Positions 55,313 through 63,531 of a DNA stretch of 64,000 nt are shown here, in pieces. The DNA lies in the NCBI RefSeq assembly GCF_032484785.1, contig NZ_JAUETR010000001.1, forward strand, positions 1,488,001 through 1,552,000, given 5' to 3'. The stretch's first letter is position 1. The number at the start of each line of letters is the position of its first letter. Made by a program: the position numbers and the translations under genes. This stretch comes from Bradyrhizobium sp. SZCCHNS1050. GTDB taxonomy: Bacteria > Pseudomonadota > Alphaproteobacteria > Rhizobiales > Xanthobacteraceae. The notes below the pieces were generated by a model, which ran no database searches, was not told the origin of the DNA, and worked only from the letters and a program-made list of their open reading frames with translations.

Positions 55313-55673
55313 CCGTGTCTCCTTCAGGTGAAGCGTCAATCGTCACAAGATGGAATTCGCGATCATGATCAGCTCCCCGGCATGGTCGCCATCCAGGCTT
55401 CGACGTCGCCGCACGGCACGCGACGCCATGCGTCGTCCGCGGGCGGCGGCCACGAATGAACGCCCCGTGATACTGCGGGTCTGAAGCGACGCTTGATCCG
55501 CCTCGGGGCCTTTCAGGCGCGGCGAAGCGGCTGTTCAGGCGCGTCTCCCAATGTCTCCCGCAACCAGACTGCCAGAGGCGAACGCGCGCGGCTGATCAAT
55601 ATTGCTCAGTCAATACCGGAGAATCAGGCGCAACCTGCGGCGACCCAACTTTCGAGTCTGCACCGGAGATGGG
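55313..55673. other. Intergenic region without a recognisable gene
   Basis: About 360 bp between the divergent HPF-like gene and the small Cys protein. It probably contains both promoters. No repeat, hairpin or further frame of interest was found. Confidence 0.5.
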
Positions 55674-55883
55674 ATGATGGATTGTCCGATCACATTTCGC
55701 TGCCCCCAGACCGGGTCCGAGGTCGATGCCATCCTGCACCAGCCGAAGGACGACTGTCGGTTCGAGACCGTGACCTTCGAGACCGTGAGCTGCCCGGCCT
55801 GCACGAGATTTCACTTCATCCACGCCATGACCGGCGCGCTCATTCCTCCGACCCTGCTCGGCCCGGCGAACTGGACGCCGTAG
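55674..55883 (+). CDS. Small Cys-containing protein of unknown function
   Basis: This 69-residue protein begins MMDCPITFRCPQTGSEVDAILHQPKDDCRFETVTFETVSCPACTRFHFIHAMTGALIPPTLLG. The CP...C, C and CPAC pattern may form a zinc ribbon. The family is not identified. It is directly upstream of the degraded P450 remnant. Confidence 0.5.
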   Translation: MMDCPITFRCPQTGSEVDAILHQPKDDCRFETVTFETVSCPACTRFHFIHAMTGALIPPTLLGPANWTP

Positions 55884-55941
55884 CGGCGATCTCGAAAGGC
55901 GAACGTCCCGTCTCGCACATTCCTGTGCGGAGGCCGTTGCC

Positions 55942-56423
55942 GCGGCATCAACGAGCCGCGCGACGCGCTTGACGATCCTCTACGGCCTCCTCACCAACCC
56001 GGAGCAGCCTACCGCCGTGCGCGCGCAGGACAAGTGGCGCTCCGCGCTCGACGAAGGGTGCGGTGGGTGGCGCCGATCCAGGCGAGCTCACGCCTGGTGA
56101 TGGAGGACACCGAGATCCGCGGCTGCCTGATCCCGAAGGGCGACACCGTGATGACCATCCAGGCCTCCGCCAACCGCGACGAGGAGCTGTTCACCGACGG
56201 CGAGCACTACAACGCCCTGCGCGACCCCAACCCCCACCAGGCCTTCGGCAACGGCCCCCACCACTGCGCCGGCGCCCACCTCTCCCGCCGCACCGTCGGC
56301 GCGATTCTGCTGCCGATGCTGTTCGAGCGGTTTCCGCGGATGGAGCTGGTGGATGCGGCCAGCATGCGGTGGCACGGGTTTGCGTTTCGGGGGCCGCTGA
56401 ATTTGCCGGTGCGGATGCATTAG
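55942..56423 (+). pseudogene. Degraded 3' part of a second P450 gene
   Basis: It corresponds to the last ~480 bp of the P450 at 52703-53899. The first ~120 bp carry frame-destroying indels (for example the loss of two bases in GCGCTGCTGACG, giving GCGCTTGACG). Then 238 bp (56065-56302) are identical to the intact gene, and the 3' end diverges again (PRMELVDAASMRWHGFAFRGPLNLPVRMH). The heme signature is still present. The 5' two thirds are gone. Confidence 0.9.
56065..56302 (+). repeat. 238-bp direct repeat, copy in the P450 remnant
   Basis: Identical to 53541-53778 at an offset of 2524 bp. The flanks are only similar, not identical, so this is a local homogenisation and not a simple recent duplication. 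Confidence 0.9.
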
Positions 56424-56746
56424 GATGGGCGCAGGAATTTTTGGCTACGTGACGACTCAGTGCACATGACCCAGATCCAGTCGCTGGTAATGGGATTACT
56501 CATTCACAGCGGACTATCGAGACGATCAAAAGGCCATCATTCCGAGCAACAAGTCTTCGTCACCTAACCCTTGGGACTGGATACGGCGCAACGGCATCAT
56601 ATGGGTGGCGCCGCTTTCTTTGCAAGCGACGACGAGAGACAGTGACTCCCGCCCCACCGTCATAGCTAGAAATACAGATCTATGCTTAGATTGATGACAC
56701 AAATCAAGCGCCTGCCATTTCCAGCAACATCGTGAACTTGACGCTC
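56424..56746. other. Gene-poor stretch at the start of the AT-richer island
   Basis: About 320 bp between the P450 remnant and the TPR gene stop. A minus-strand frame ending at 56526 could encode a short peptide (LLLGMMAF end) downstream of the TPR gene, but I see no convincing start or homologue. Confidence 0.5.
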
Positions 56747-59176
56747 CTAAGCGGCCTGCAACAACACCTCGGTTTCTCTGCTGAATATCCAATTATCATT
56801 GGCATGCGGCGCTCCGCCCCCAATAATTCCAAACCGTGCAGCGATGGCGTCTTTGAGGTCTAGCAACTGAGTTGGACAATTGTCCGACAGCTGTTGATAT
56901 GTCTTATTAGCCTGAACCAATTGCCCCTGCCCAGCGTAGGCATGCAGCCTCAAGACGTTTGACAATCCCATTCCCCCAACATCTTTCAGGACATCGATTG
57001 CTTCAGCGAATTCGCCTCGACGCATTCTCGCGACGCTAAGACTCCTCTCAAAGTAACGCCGCTCCCTAGCGAAAGGCGTCTGAATCCGACCAGCCTCCAG
57101 GTGAGCAATGCCCTGCGCTATCTCTCCGCTCCTTATGAGGGCCATTCCACGGATATTCCATGCTATCCAATCATCCCTGGTCGATGGCTCTCCGCTCGGC
57201 AGCAATGAGAGCGCGGCTGCATACTCGCCGCGGACGACGAGAATGGCCGCTTTCCCGTTCTTTGCAGCAGCGAAGGTAGGTGAAACTCGAATGATCTGAT
57301 CATATGCACCGAGCGCATCCTCGTACTGTCCAAGCCTTTTTAGAAGGTCCGCGCGCCCTGCCTTTGCCACCAGACTATAAGGAAATCGTCGCACATTTTC
57401 TTCGTAAAGGCGCAATGCCTCCTCAAGTTCATCGTTCACCTTTCGAATGTTCGCATATCCATTCGCAATATAAACGTCGGATGGAAACAACTTTCTAGCA
57501 GACTCGTAAGCCGCGATTGCCTCTGGATATCTCCGCATATCGCGCAGGACCTCTGCATATCCCGCATAGGCAACGGATATCGTTGGCGAGCTTCTTTTTG
57601 TTTCCTCGTAGAGCTGAAGCGCGGCCGGCAAATCTCCCCGCACGCGGTAAATTTCGGCTTGGGAGCATCTTGCTGACGGATCAGTTGGATGCAGCTCAAT
57701 AGCGTAATTCGCCGCTTCTAAGGCTGCAGCAAACTTACCCATAGCTCTGAGAACCGTAGCCTTCCCACTAAGCGCGACCACCTCATCCCTCAACTGGGGA
57801 GAGCTATAGACCTCAAGGGCCTCACTTAGCTTACCGAGGTCCGATAGGACTGCCGCCATTCCACATTGAAGAAAGAGCTCATCTGGAAAGCGCTTGATTG
57901 CCTGACGATATTCATTCAAGGCGTCATCAAGCCTCCACATGTCTCGTAATGTCTCCGCGCTTCCGGACCACGCAAAAGGATCACCAGGATAAGAGCTTTG
58001 CGCAGACCGAAACGCAAGCAGAGCCTCATCCAACCGGCCCTGATGACGAAGGATTCGAGCACGCCCGGTCGCAGCAAAACCTGCATCTCCATGAGCCTCA
58101 GCCAAGTCAAACTCAGCCAATGCTTCGTCTAGTCGAGAGAACTGAATCAGGGCATCGGCAGCTTGGCCATGCGCCCAACTATCATCAGGAGCAAGCTTCA
58201 CAGCCCTTTCAGCCCACTCCAACTGCAATGAGAAAAGCCCAAGCGATTTAGCTTTCTGCGCTAGGTTACAAAGCGACTTGGCAGCAAAATGGGGATCACT
58301 CGTTTTGAGCTGAGCGTCTACCAATTCATCAGTATACCGACGAGCGATCTTCACATTTCCGGCCCGCATCTTTTCAATGATCGCTTTCTGCTGCTGAATG
58401 GCATTTTGATATTCTTTGTATGCCGAAACCGTATCGATCTGTTCTTGAGACAGATCGGCTTCACGATCAAAATCCGGAACAATAATTGGTCGGATACTTG
58501 CTCGCTTAAAGTGCCTGGTCCACTCAGAGACTATTTCTCTCGAATTGGGAAGCGAACGTAGAATTCCATAGCATTCGAAGATTGCGATATTGGGATCTGT
58601 CTTGGTGGGATCTACGGACGCGAGAACTCTGAATGCCCCCCTCCTAATCGCCTCCTCTTCGAACGCTGGCTTCCCCTCAGCGAAAAGCTCTTCGCGAAGG
58701 TCGTCCCATGCACGGCGATGCAGCTCTATCGATGCCTGTTTTGCGACAAGGTCTTGGATCAAATCGGAAACCAAAGGCCAACGCTCGGGATCCCGCAAAA
58801 AAGTCGGATCGGCGTCGCTCGGCAGCACCTGTGAGTACAAGCGATTTTCTACGAATCTCTTTGCGTGACTAATGCCAATTAGTTCTTCGAGACAATCAGC
58901 AGCCTCATTTCGCAGATCGCTTTCCTCTTCTAGATCGAGGGCAATAAGCGACAAACGAAGCGCGCGATCGTCTTCCCACGCATCTTCCAACTGCGATCGA
59001 GCTTCCGATTCAGTTACTCTTGTTCTAAACACCGCATCGTTGCATCCTTGCAGAACATAGCCCGCATCCTCGCGCCGCACCAAAATCTCAGACCGGTCCC
59101 CCAATCGCACAACACGCGCCTCTGCGCCTTGCAAGAATATCAATGCCGCGGCTTGGCCAGACAGAACGGCGTCCAT
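56747..59176 (-). CDS. Large TPR-repeat protein of unknown function
   Basis: This 809-residue protein starts at an ATG that overlaps the stop of the upstream gene (TGATG). The first ~200 residues (MDAVLSGQAAALIFLQGAEARVVRLGDRSEILVRREDAGYVLQGCNDAVF and following) form an unrecognised domain. Residues of about 270-750 are TPR units, for example RLDEALAEFDLAEAHGDAGFAATGRARILRHQG and DLPAALQLYEETKRSSPTISVAYAGYAEVLRDM. The C-terminus is ANDNWIFSRETEVLLQAA. The sequence appears lower in GC than its neighbours, implying horizontal transfer. It probably forms a scaffold or sensor for the zinc-ribbon protein. Confidence 0.85.
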   Translation of the reverse strand: MDAVLSGQAAALIFLQGAEARVVRLGDRSEILVRREDAGYVLQGCNDAVFRTRVTESEARSQLEDAWEDDRALRLSLIALDLEEESDLRNEAADCLEELIGISHAKRFVENRLYSQVLPSDADPTFLRDPERWPLVSDLIQDLVAKQASIELHRRAWDDLREELFAEGKPAFEEEAIRRGAFRVLASVDPTKTDPNIAIFECYGILRSLPNSREIVSEWTRHFKRASIRPIIVPDFDREADLSQEQIDTVSAYKEYQNAIQQQKAIIEKMRAGNVKIARRYTDELVDAQLKTSDPHFAAKSLCNLAQKAKSLGLFSLQLEWAERAVKLAPDDSWAHGQAADALIQFSRLDEALAEFDLAEAHGDAGFAATGRARILRHQGRLDEALLAFRSAQSSYPGDPFAWSGSAETLRDMWRLDDALNEYRQAIKRFPDELFLQCGMAAVLSDLGKLSEALEVYSSPQLRDEVVALSGKATVLRAMGKFAAALEAANYAIELHPTDPSARCSQAEIYRVRGDLPAALQLYEETKRSSPTISVAYAGYAEVLRDMRRYPEAIAAYESARKLFPSDVYIANGYANIRKVNDELEEALRLYEENVRRFPYSLVAKAGRADLLKRLGQYEDALGAYDQIIRVSPTFAAAKNGKAAILVVRGEYAAALSLLPSGEPSTRDDWIAWNIRGMALIRSGEIAQGIAHLEAGRIQTPFARERRYFERSLSVARMRRGEFAEAIDVLKDVGGMGLSNVLRLHAYAGQGQLVQANKTYQQLSDNCPTQLLDLKDAIAARFGIIGGGAPHANDNWIFSRETEVLLQAA

Positions 59177-60024
59177 CACACTTCCTCCACGATAACGCCA
59201 AGCTTCTTCAGTTGGGACAGAACGCTTTTCCAGATTACCAGATCTGCTCGCTTCTTGGGTTTGGGACCGATCACCTTTTCGATGGAGGATCGGTGCAGAG
59301 GTCCAAAGATATGACACTCCACGAAGTCCGCGTCGCCAGCGGACGTACCTTGATTGAGCAAAATGGTCGCAAACTCCGCTGGAAGCGTGTTGGCGGAGAT
59401 CTTGTCTGCGAGCTTCGCCATCGCGAGATCCTGCCTGCGCGTCCAATCAGCTCTAAAGCCCAGCGGAGGCCGCCTTCCAGCGACAATGTGATGTCGTTCA
59501 CAGAATACGAACGGGTTCTCCTCGAAGACTGACGTACGACGTGCGATATGCGGGCTCCTCAATACAATTGAGTATTCACCCCACCAAAATACTCCTCTCC
59601 CGTCCAACGATAGGGCTGTATAATTTATTTTCTCAGTATAGTGCGGATGAATCGTACTCTCTGCCGCTATTCGCCCCTTGTCCCAGTCATTATCTTCTGG
59701 TATTCTTGAATTCGCGCGGACTTGGCTGTGGAAGCTTACATACAGCGACTTGTCGCTCTTTATGAACGAATCCAAATCGCCAAGTGAGCGAGCCAAAACT
59801 GCAGAAGATTGAGCTACCGCCAATCCGAACTCTTTGAGCCTCGCCAAGCTACCTCGAGCATTTGCTGCGGTTTGCACGTCTTGCAGACGCTTCTGCAGCG
59901 CAGAAATTTCCTCAGCGCTATCTGCAGCCCTTACGTTTGGAAATCCTACATCGGTACCGCAAACGTGGCACCTTTCCACGTGGGGGAGAACCTCCGTTTT
60001 ACACGATGGTTCGGGGCAAAGCAT
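59176..60024 (-). CDS. Zinc-ribbon protein with an uncharacterised C-terminal domain
   Basis: This is a 282-residue protein. Cysteines at 3, 8, 19 and 22 (CPEPSCKTEVLPHVERCHVC) form a zinc ribbon. A short coiled coil follows (AEEISALQKRLQDVQTAANARGSLARLKEF). The remaining domain includes NYTALSLDGRGVFWWGEYSIVLRSPHIARRTSVFEENPF and ADFVECHIFGPLHRSSIEKVIG. The pattern of G-x-Y-x-I-x-L, R-x-S, and a late E-x-H-x-x-G-P recalls ADP-ribosyltransferase-like toxins, but I cannot place it. GAGGGAAG lies before the ATG at 60024. It is the first gene of a two-gene operon with the TPR protein. Confidence 0.8.
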   Translation of the reverse strand: MLCPEPSCKTEVLPHVERCHVCGTDVGFPNVRAADSAEEISALQKRLQDVQTAANARGSLARLKEFGLAVAQSSAVLARSLGDLDSFIKSDKSLYVSFHSQVRANSRIPEDNDWDKGRIAAESTIHPHYTEKINYTALSLDGRGVFWWGEYSIVLRSPHIARRTSVFEENPFVFCERHHIVAGRRPPLGFRADWTRRQDLAMAKLADKISANTLPAEFATILLNQGTSAGDADFVECHIFGPLHRSSIEKVIGPKPKKRADLVIWKSVLSQLKKLGVIVEEV

Positions 60025-61248
60025 AAACGTCTTCCCTCTAGAACACAGCCATTAGTTGCATGCGCGACGTAGATGAGCAAGAACAAGGCGAAAAATGTAC
60101 CGCGAGGAAAAACTCATCTAGAACGAAATTGGGTCGTGCCATTCCGATCGCAGGTAGCTACCGACTCTGAGCTGAAGGCATCGCTTTTGCGGTCCCAAGC
60201 TGGCTAGAAGCTCGCTCCCGCATCCGCTCAGACTGCCCGTCGTGCCAGTTTGTCGCATTCCGTCGGGCAACTCCGGCCTTGTGTCGTCGGGCAAATCAGA
60301 TCGATGCTCCCCGCCGTCTCCTGCTCACAGAAGGGGCGTTTCGCGATCGTCACGGACCGTGGAGCGGGAGATGCGGTGGCCGCCTGGGGTCGCAGTGCGC
60401 GTTTCGCGTGCGGACGAACGACCTCAAGCGGACGGTCAAGCCGTGTGGTCCCGACACCCCGACGCTGGTGTCTTGGTCGGCGACATCCCGATGACGGGGG
60501 CAAGCAAGCCCGGTCCCCTGGGAGAGCACGGAGCAGCCGTTCAACCCATCGCGCAGGGAAGGCCGGTTGTTCGGCCAATCCTGTGGTGACTGCCGCCTGC
60601 TTTTCTTTCTGCAGGCGGGCCATGGGTGCGGCCTGCACCCGGCCTTCCCTGCGCCCTTCTTTATGAAGGGCGTCCCGAAGAGCAAAGCTCGGACGCGCAA
60701 ACGCGCCGCGAGGCTGAGGAGCCGCGCGTACAGGCCGGAGATTGAGGGGTGAGCGCCGGGAAATGGCGCTCCCTAGGGAAGAGTGAAAAAGCCAACAATT
60801 CAAGGCGTTTGCCAATTTTCCAGCCACGAGTTCCACCACTGAGCCACAACGGCTATTTCGGCGATTGGCAAACAGATTCGCTCGGCGATCTCACCCGGTT
60901 TGCCGCAACTCCGGCCCAGGCGCAGGCAACCTGCGACGCAGCGGATCTCAGCAGACTGCTGTGCCCTCAGCCCTCCTCTCGGATCCATGGCTCTTGAGCC
61001 CTTCCGGCGCCTCTGGGGGCTTCAACGGAGTTTGGCGGCAGACACAAGCCGCCAGAGCCGCTTCAGTCTCCTAGGCCCGCGCTATGGCCTTAGGGATATG
61101 GTCAGGGGCATTGAGGCGAGACACCAAGTCGGATGAAATTTCGTATCAGACTCGACGGCCTCGCCCCGCGCTCTGCCTGGCGTGGATCATCTGCAGGCCC
61201 CGCACCGGTCAGAACCGGTCAGGGGGCTCTGGAGCCCGACAGCAGCGA
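60025..61248. other. Gene-free accessory stretch containing dispersed repeat copy 2
   Basis: Over 1.2 kb without a supported gene. 60325-60700 is the dispersed repeat. 60700-61248 is a mosaic of frames on both strands without conserved features, and I recognise no RNA gene in it. Confidence 0.5.
60325..60700 (+). repeat. Dispersed GC-rich repeat, copy 2
   Basis: Partner of 40018-40460, in the same orientation, sharing GCGTTTCGCG(A/G)TCGTCACG, GTGTGGTCCC...CCCGA(C/T)GCT, CATCGCGCAGGGA(A/G)GGCCGG and a final block that ends in TTCCCTGCGCCC. The copies are diverged with indels, so the last amplification is not recent. Confidence 0.65.
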
Positions 61249-62004
61249 TCACCTCTTACCCCGACGGCCACCCAGCACATGCAGGTATCGATTCCGGAGC
61301 TCAATGATCGCCGACCGATCGAGCTCACCCCGTCTGAAGCGTTGGCGCAGCTCAGCCCGTTCTTGATCCGGAAGCGCGGCCACCAATTCCCAACCTTCAG
61401 CGACGTCGTCGAAAAGCCCCACGATCGCCGGATCCAGCCGAGCCTCGTCGTCCTGGAGCTGGTCAAGCCGATCTTGCGTCACGCCGATGGCGTTCGACCA
61501 ACCATCAGGTGCATAGGCCGCTGGTGGAGAAGGTCTGTTTTTATATAGTTCTTTATAGGCAGGTCCCTTAGGGCCCCGCGGCGAGTCTTTATACGCAGGT
61601 CCCTTTTGGACCCGCGGAGCCGCAGGTCCCTTTCGACCCCGCGGACGCAACGACTTATCCACAGGCACAGGCACGTCATGGACGACATAGTCGAGCTCGC
61701 CGAACCGGTGTCCGTCGACGAATCGTTGCGCTTCGCGGGCGACATAGCCGGCGGCGATTAACTCTCGAAAGATGCGCTGCAGCTTCTTGCGGCCAACAAC
61801 CAGGGTCCGCCCGACGTGGTCCAGGCGGACGTGCCATTTGTGGGGACGCGACAGCAGATAGCCGAGCACGCCCTTCGCCTCGACAGATAGGCGGGGATCC
61901 GCGAAGACAGCGTTCGGGACGATGGTGAATTGCGCCCTGTGCTCGCGACGGACGATCGTCACTGGCGGTTGACCATCTAGGGGTGTCCGTCCAGATCGCT
62001 GCAA
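61249..62004 (-). CDS. Winged-helix replication-type DNA-binding protein
   Basis: This protein of about 251 residues has an N-terminal winged-helix domain (QFTIVPNAVFADPRLSVEAKGVLGYLLSRPHKWHVRLDHVGRTLVVGRKKLQRIFRELIAAGYVAREAQRF) of the type found in plasmid, ICE and phage replication initiators and helix-turn-helix proteins. A linker of KGPA repeats (three copies) and an acidic C-terminal region (RLDQLQDDEARLDPAIVGLFDDVAEGWELVAALP) follow. The start is doubtful: TTG at 62004 or GTG at 61962, both without a clear ribosome site. Confidence 0.65.
   Translation of the reverse strand: MQRSGRTPLDGQPPVTIVRREHRAQFTIVPNAVFADPRLSVEAKGVLGYLLSRPHKWHVRLDHVGRTLVVGRKKLQRIFRELIAAGYVAREAQRFVDGHRFGELDYVVHDVPVPVDKSLRPRGRKGPAAPRVQKGPAYKDSPRGPKGPAYKELYKNRPSPPAAYAPDGWSNAIGVTQDRLDQLQDDEARLDPAIVGLFDDVAEGWELVAALPDQERAELRQRFRRGELDRSAIIELRNRYLHVLGGRRGKR
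61559..61653. repeat. Three imperfect minisatellite repeats in the linker
   Basis: On the plus strand, CAGGTCCCTT-N3-6-CCCGCGG occurs three times at about 36-bp intervals, encoding repeated KGPA(A/Y) units in the protein linker. The copy number is likely to vary between strains. Confidence 0.75.
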
Positions 62005-62426
62005 TCTTCAGCCGGCCGGGGGGAACCCATTCTCCCTGCAGGATGGCGTGCGAGGCTTACACGAGTATTCGCCTCTTTCAGCAGTTTGCCGGATCTCGCA
62101 TTCCCCGATATGCGCAACTCACTCCTGCAATGGCAGGGCGGCAACATAAGCCGATTGTGCCATATCCATTGCGGGCTGGCATATCGCCGAGTATTCGCTG
62201 TGCTCCGCCGCTATGCGATTGGGCTGTCCACGTCCAACCGAGGGATACGGACAGCATCAGCCGCATCGAAGCAGCCGGGACGAGGCCGGTGCGTAGAAGG
62301 TGAGCGGGCAGACGAATAGCCGCGTCGGTGGCCGGACGAGCCTCAAACTACGGCGCAGGTACTGCTCGGAGCGGGATCGACTTGCTGCCTAGCCTGCTCG
62401 TCCACCGCAATTCCAAACGTTCTCGT
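62005..62426. other. Intergenic region without a recognisable gene
   Basis: About 420 bp between the winged-helix gene and the XRE gene. Frames are short and lack conserved sequence; no repeat or hairpin stands out. Confidence 0.5.
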
Positions 62427-62657
62427 TTAGGAAGGCGGCTTCAGCAGATCGGAGGGCTCAACGCCCAGCGCTACGGCCAGCGCCTGGACGTTATCGAGGG
62501 TGAGATTAATCAGCCCTGCCTCAATTTCGCTGATGTGCGGCTGGTCGAGCTCGGTCAGCTCGGCCAAGCGTTCTTGGCTAAACCGTTTTGCTTTGCGAAG
62601 CCGCCTAACATTCTCCCCGAGAACGCCGCGCGCCGCCTTTGGGTCCGACCAGTTCAT
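62427..62657 (-). CDS. XRE family transcriptional repressor
   Basis: This 76-residue regulator consists of one helix-turn-helix domain: LGENVRRLRKAKRFSQERLAELTELDQPHISEIEAGLINLTLDNVQALAVALGVEPSDLL. It has no other domain. The size and small XRE fold suit a phage-type or ICE-type repressor, or a control protein. The 18-bp palindrome upstream probably is its operator. Confidence 0.9.
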   Translation of the reverse strand: MNWSDPKAARGVLGENVRRLRKAKRFSQERLAELTELDQPHISEIEAGLINLTLDNVQALAVALGVEPSDLLKPPS

Positions 62658-62691
62658 CTGGACGGTAGGACCAAAGCGGGGCTGGAAATTC

Positions 62692-62709
62692 TATAGGTTA
62701 TAACCTATA
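62692..62709. promoter_or_regulatory. Perfect 18-bp palindrome upstream of the XRE gene
   Basis: TATAGGTTATAACCTATA is fully self-complementary and lies 35 bp before the XRE start, in the position of its promoter. It is probably the autoregulatory operator. Only one copy was noticed in the window. Confidence 0.7.
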
Positions 62710-62978
62710 ATACGAAAATACCGCCACCTCTTTGGAGTTGTGGGGCGGATTCCGAATGGGCGCATGCCCCTGGATTTCGGAGACAGAGCGATGATGCAGG
62801 GGGCGCGAAGCTCAAAAAGTTAGACTCTCGAGGAGACCGGGGGGCCGGCACAACGGCCCGACAGCAGCAAGCAACAGCAGCCTGAGCGAATACATCATCG
62901 GAATCGCAGGGGCCCAGCGGCTAGGGGCGATACACGACTGTGAGGCTGTGCGCCGCACGCGACTCTTTCGGAGCTCAA

Positions 62979-63380
62979 ATGGAAACGCGAACATCGTTTA
63001 ACAGTCTTGATTCTGGGACGTCGTCGGACCCAGACGCTGGTCTCACAGCTCTTGAGGAACAGCTTATTGCGCTGGCGGCAGAACTCGATCGCAGCGTTTC
63101 CGACCTATCGAAGCAAGCTGACGAGTACGTTACGGCACATGACGAGGCGTTGCTGGCCCGCCTTGATCCTGTCGAACGAGCGATCATGGAGACGCCCGCC
63201 AGCACTTTGAAAGGCCTGAGCATAAAGGCGCGCCATTTGGCCTACGTCCTATCAGAGTATTGGGAATCTCCGATCGATCAAATTGATTGGCAAGGGCGAG
63301 CGGTACGGCTCCTCGTTGAGGAGATCTGTAAGATTGCGCACGTGCCCGTAGACATTCGCCAGCCGAACTTTGGCGAATAG
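62979..63380 (+). CDS. Small acidic protein of unknown function
   Basis: This is a 133-residue, mostly helical protein (METRTSFNSLDSGTSSDPDAGLTALEEQLIALAAELDRSVSDLSKQADEYVTAHDEALLARLDPVERAIMETPASTLKGLSIKARHLAYVLSEYWE). No family is recognised. It lies in the accessory zone, and the start MET at 62979 is chosen because a normal opening follows it. Confidence 0.55.
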   Translation: METRTSFNSLDSGTSSDPDAGLTALEEQLIALAAELDRSVSDLSKQADEYVTAHDEALLARLDPVERAIMETPASTLKGLSIKARHLAYVLSEYWESPIDQIDWQGRAVRLLVEEICKIAHVPVDIRQPNFGE

Positions 63381-63531
63381 TGCCGCCTGTCTCCTCGTCT
63401 TTGGCTAGCCGCGGCATAGCGAACATCCGCAAGGCGGCTAGTTGTTTATGAGGAGGGCGGAGTCGCCGTCGGCGGCTCGCCTGACGTTGCTCCCCGCCGG
63501 TCGGCCCTCCCCTGAGACAATCTCTACGCCG

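Noticed and set aside
56526..56700. Small minus-strand frame downstream of the TPR gene
   Set aside because: No clear start codon or ribosome site, unlikely composition at its N-terminus, and overlap with the end of the TPR gene.
60228..60850. Short frames on both strands resembling hypothetical proteins
   Set aside because: They overlap repeat copy 2; frames break between copies, so these are probably annotation artefacts of the repeat family.
60800..60860. tRNA-like stretch (TGGCTCAGTGGTGGAACT on the minus strand)
   Set aside because: Looks like a D-arm, but no acceptor stem partner, anticodon loop or T-loop (GGTTCGA-type) follows in the next 60 bases.
61249..63380. Integrated prophage
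   Set aside because: Only a small repressor-like gene and a replication-like gene are present; no integrase, capsid, terminase or attachment site was found.
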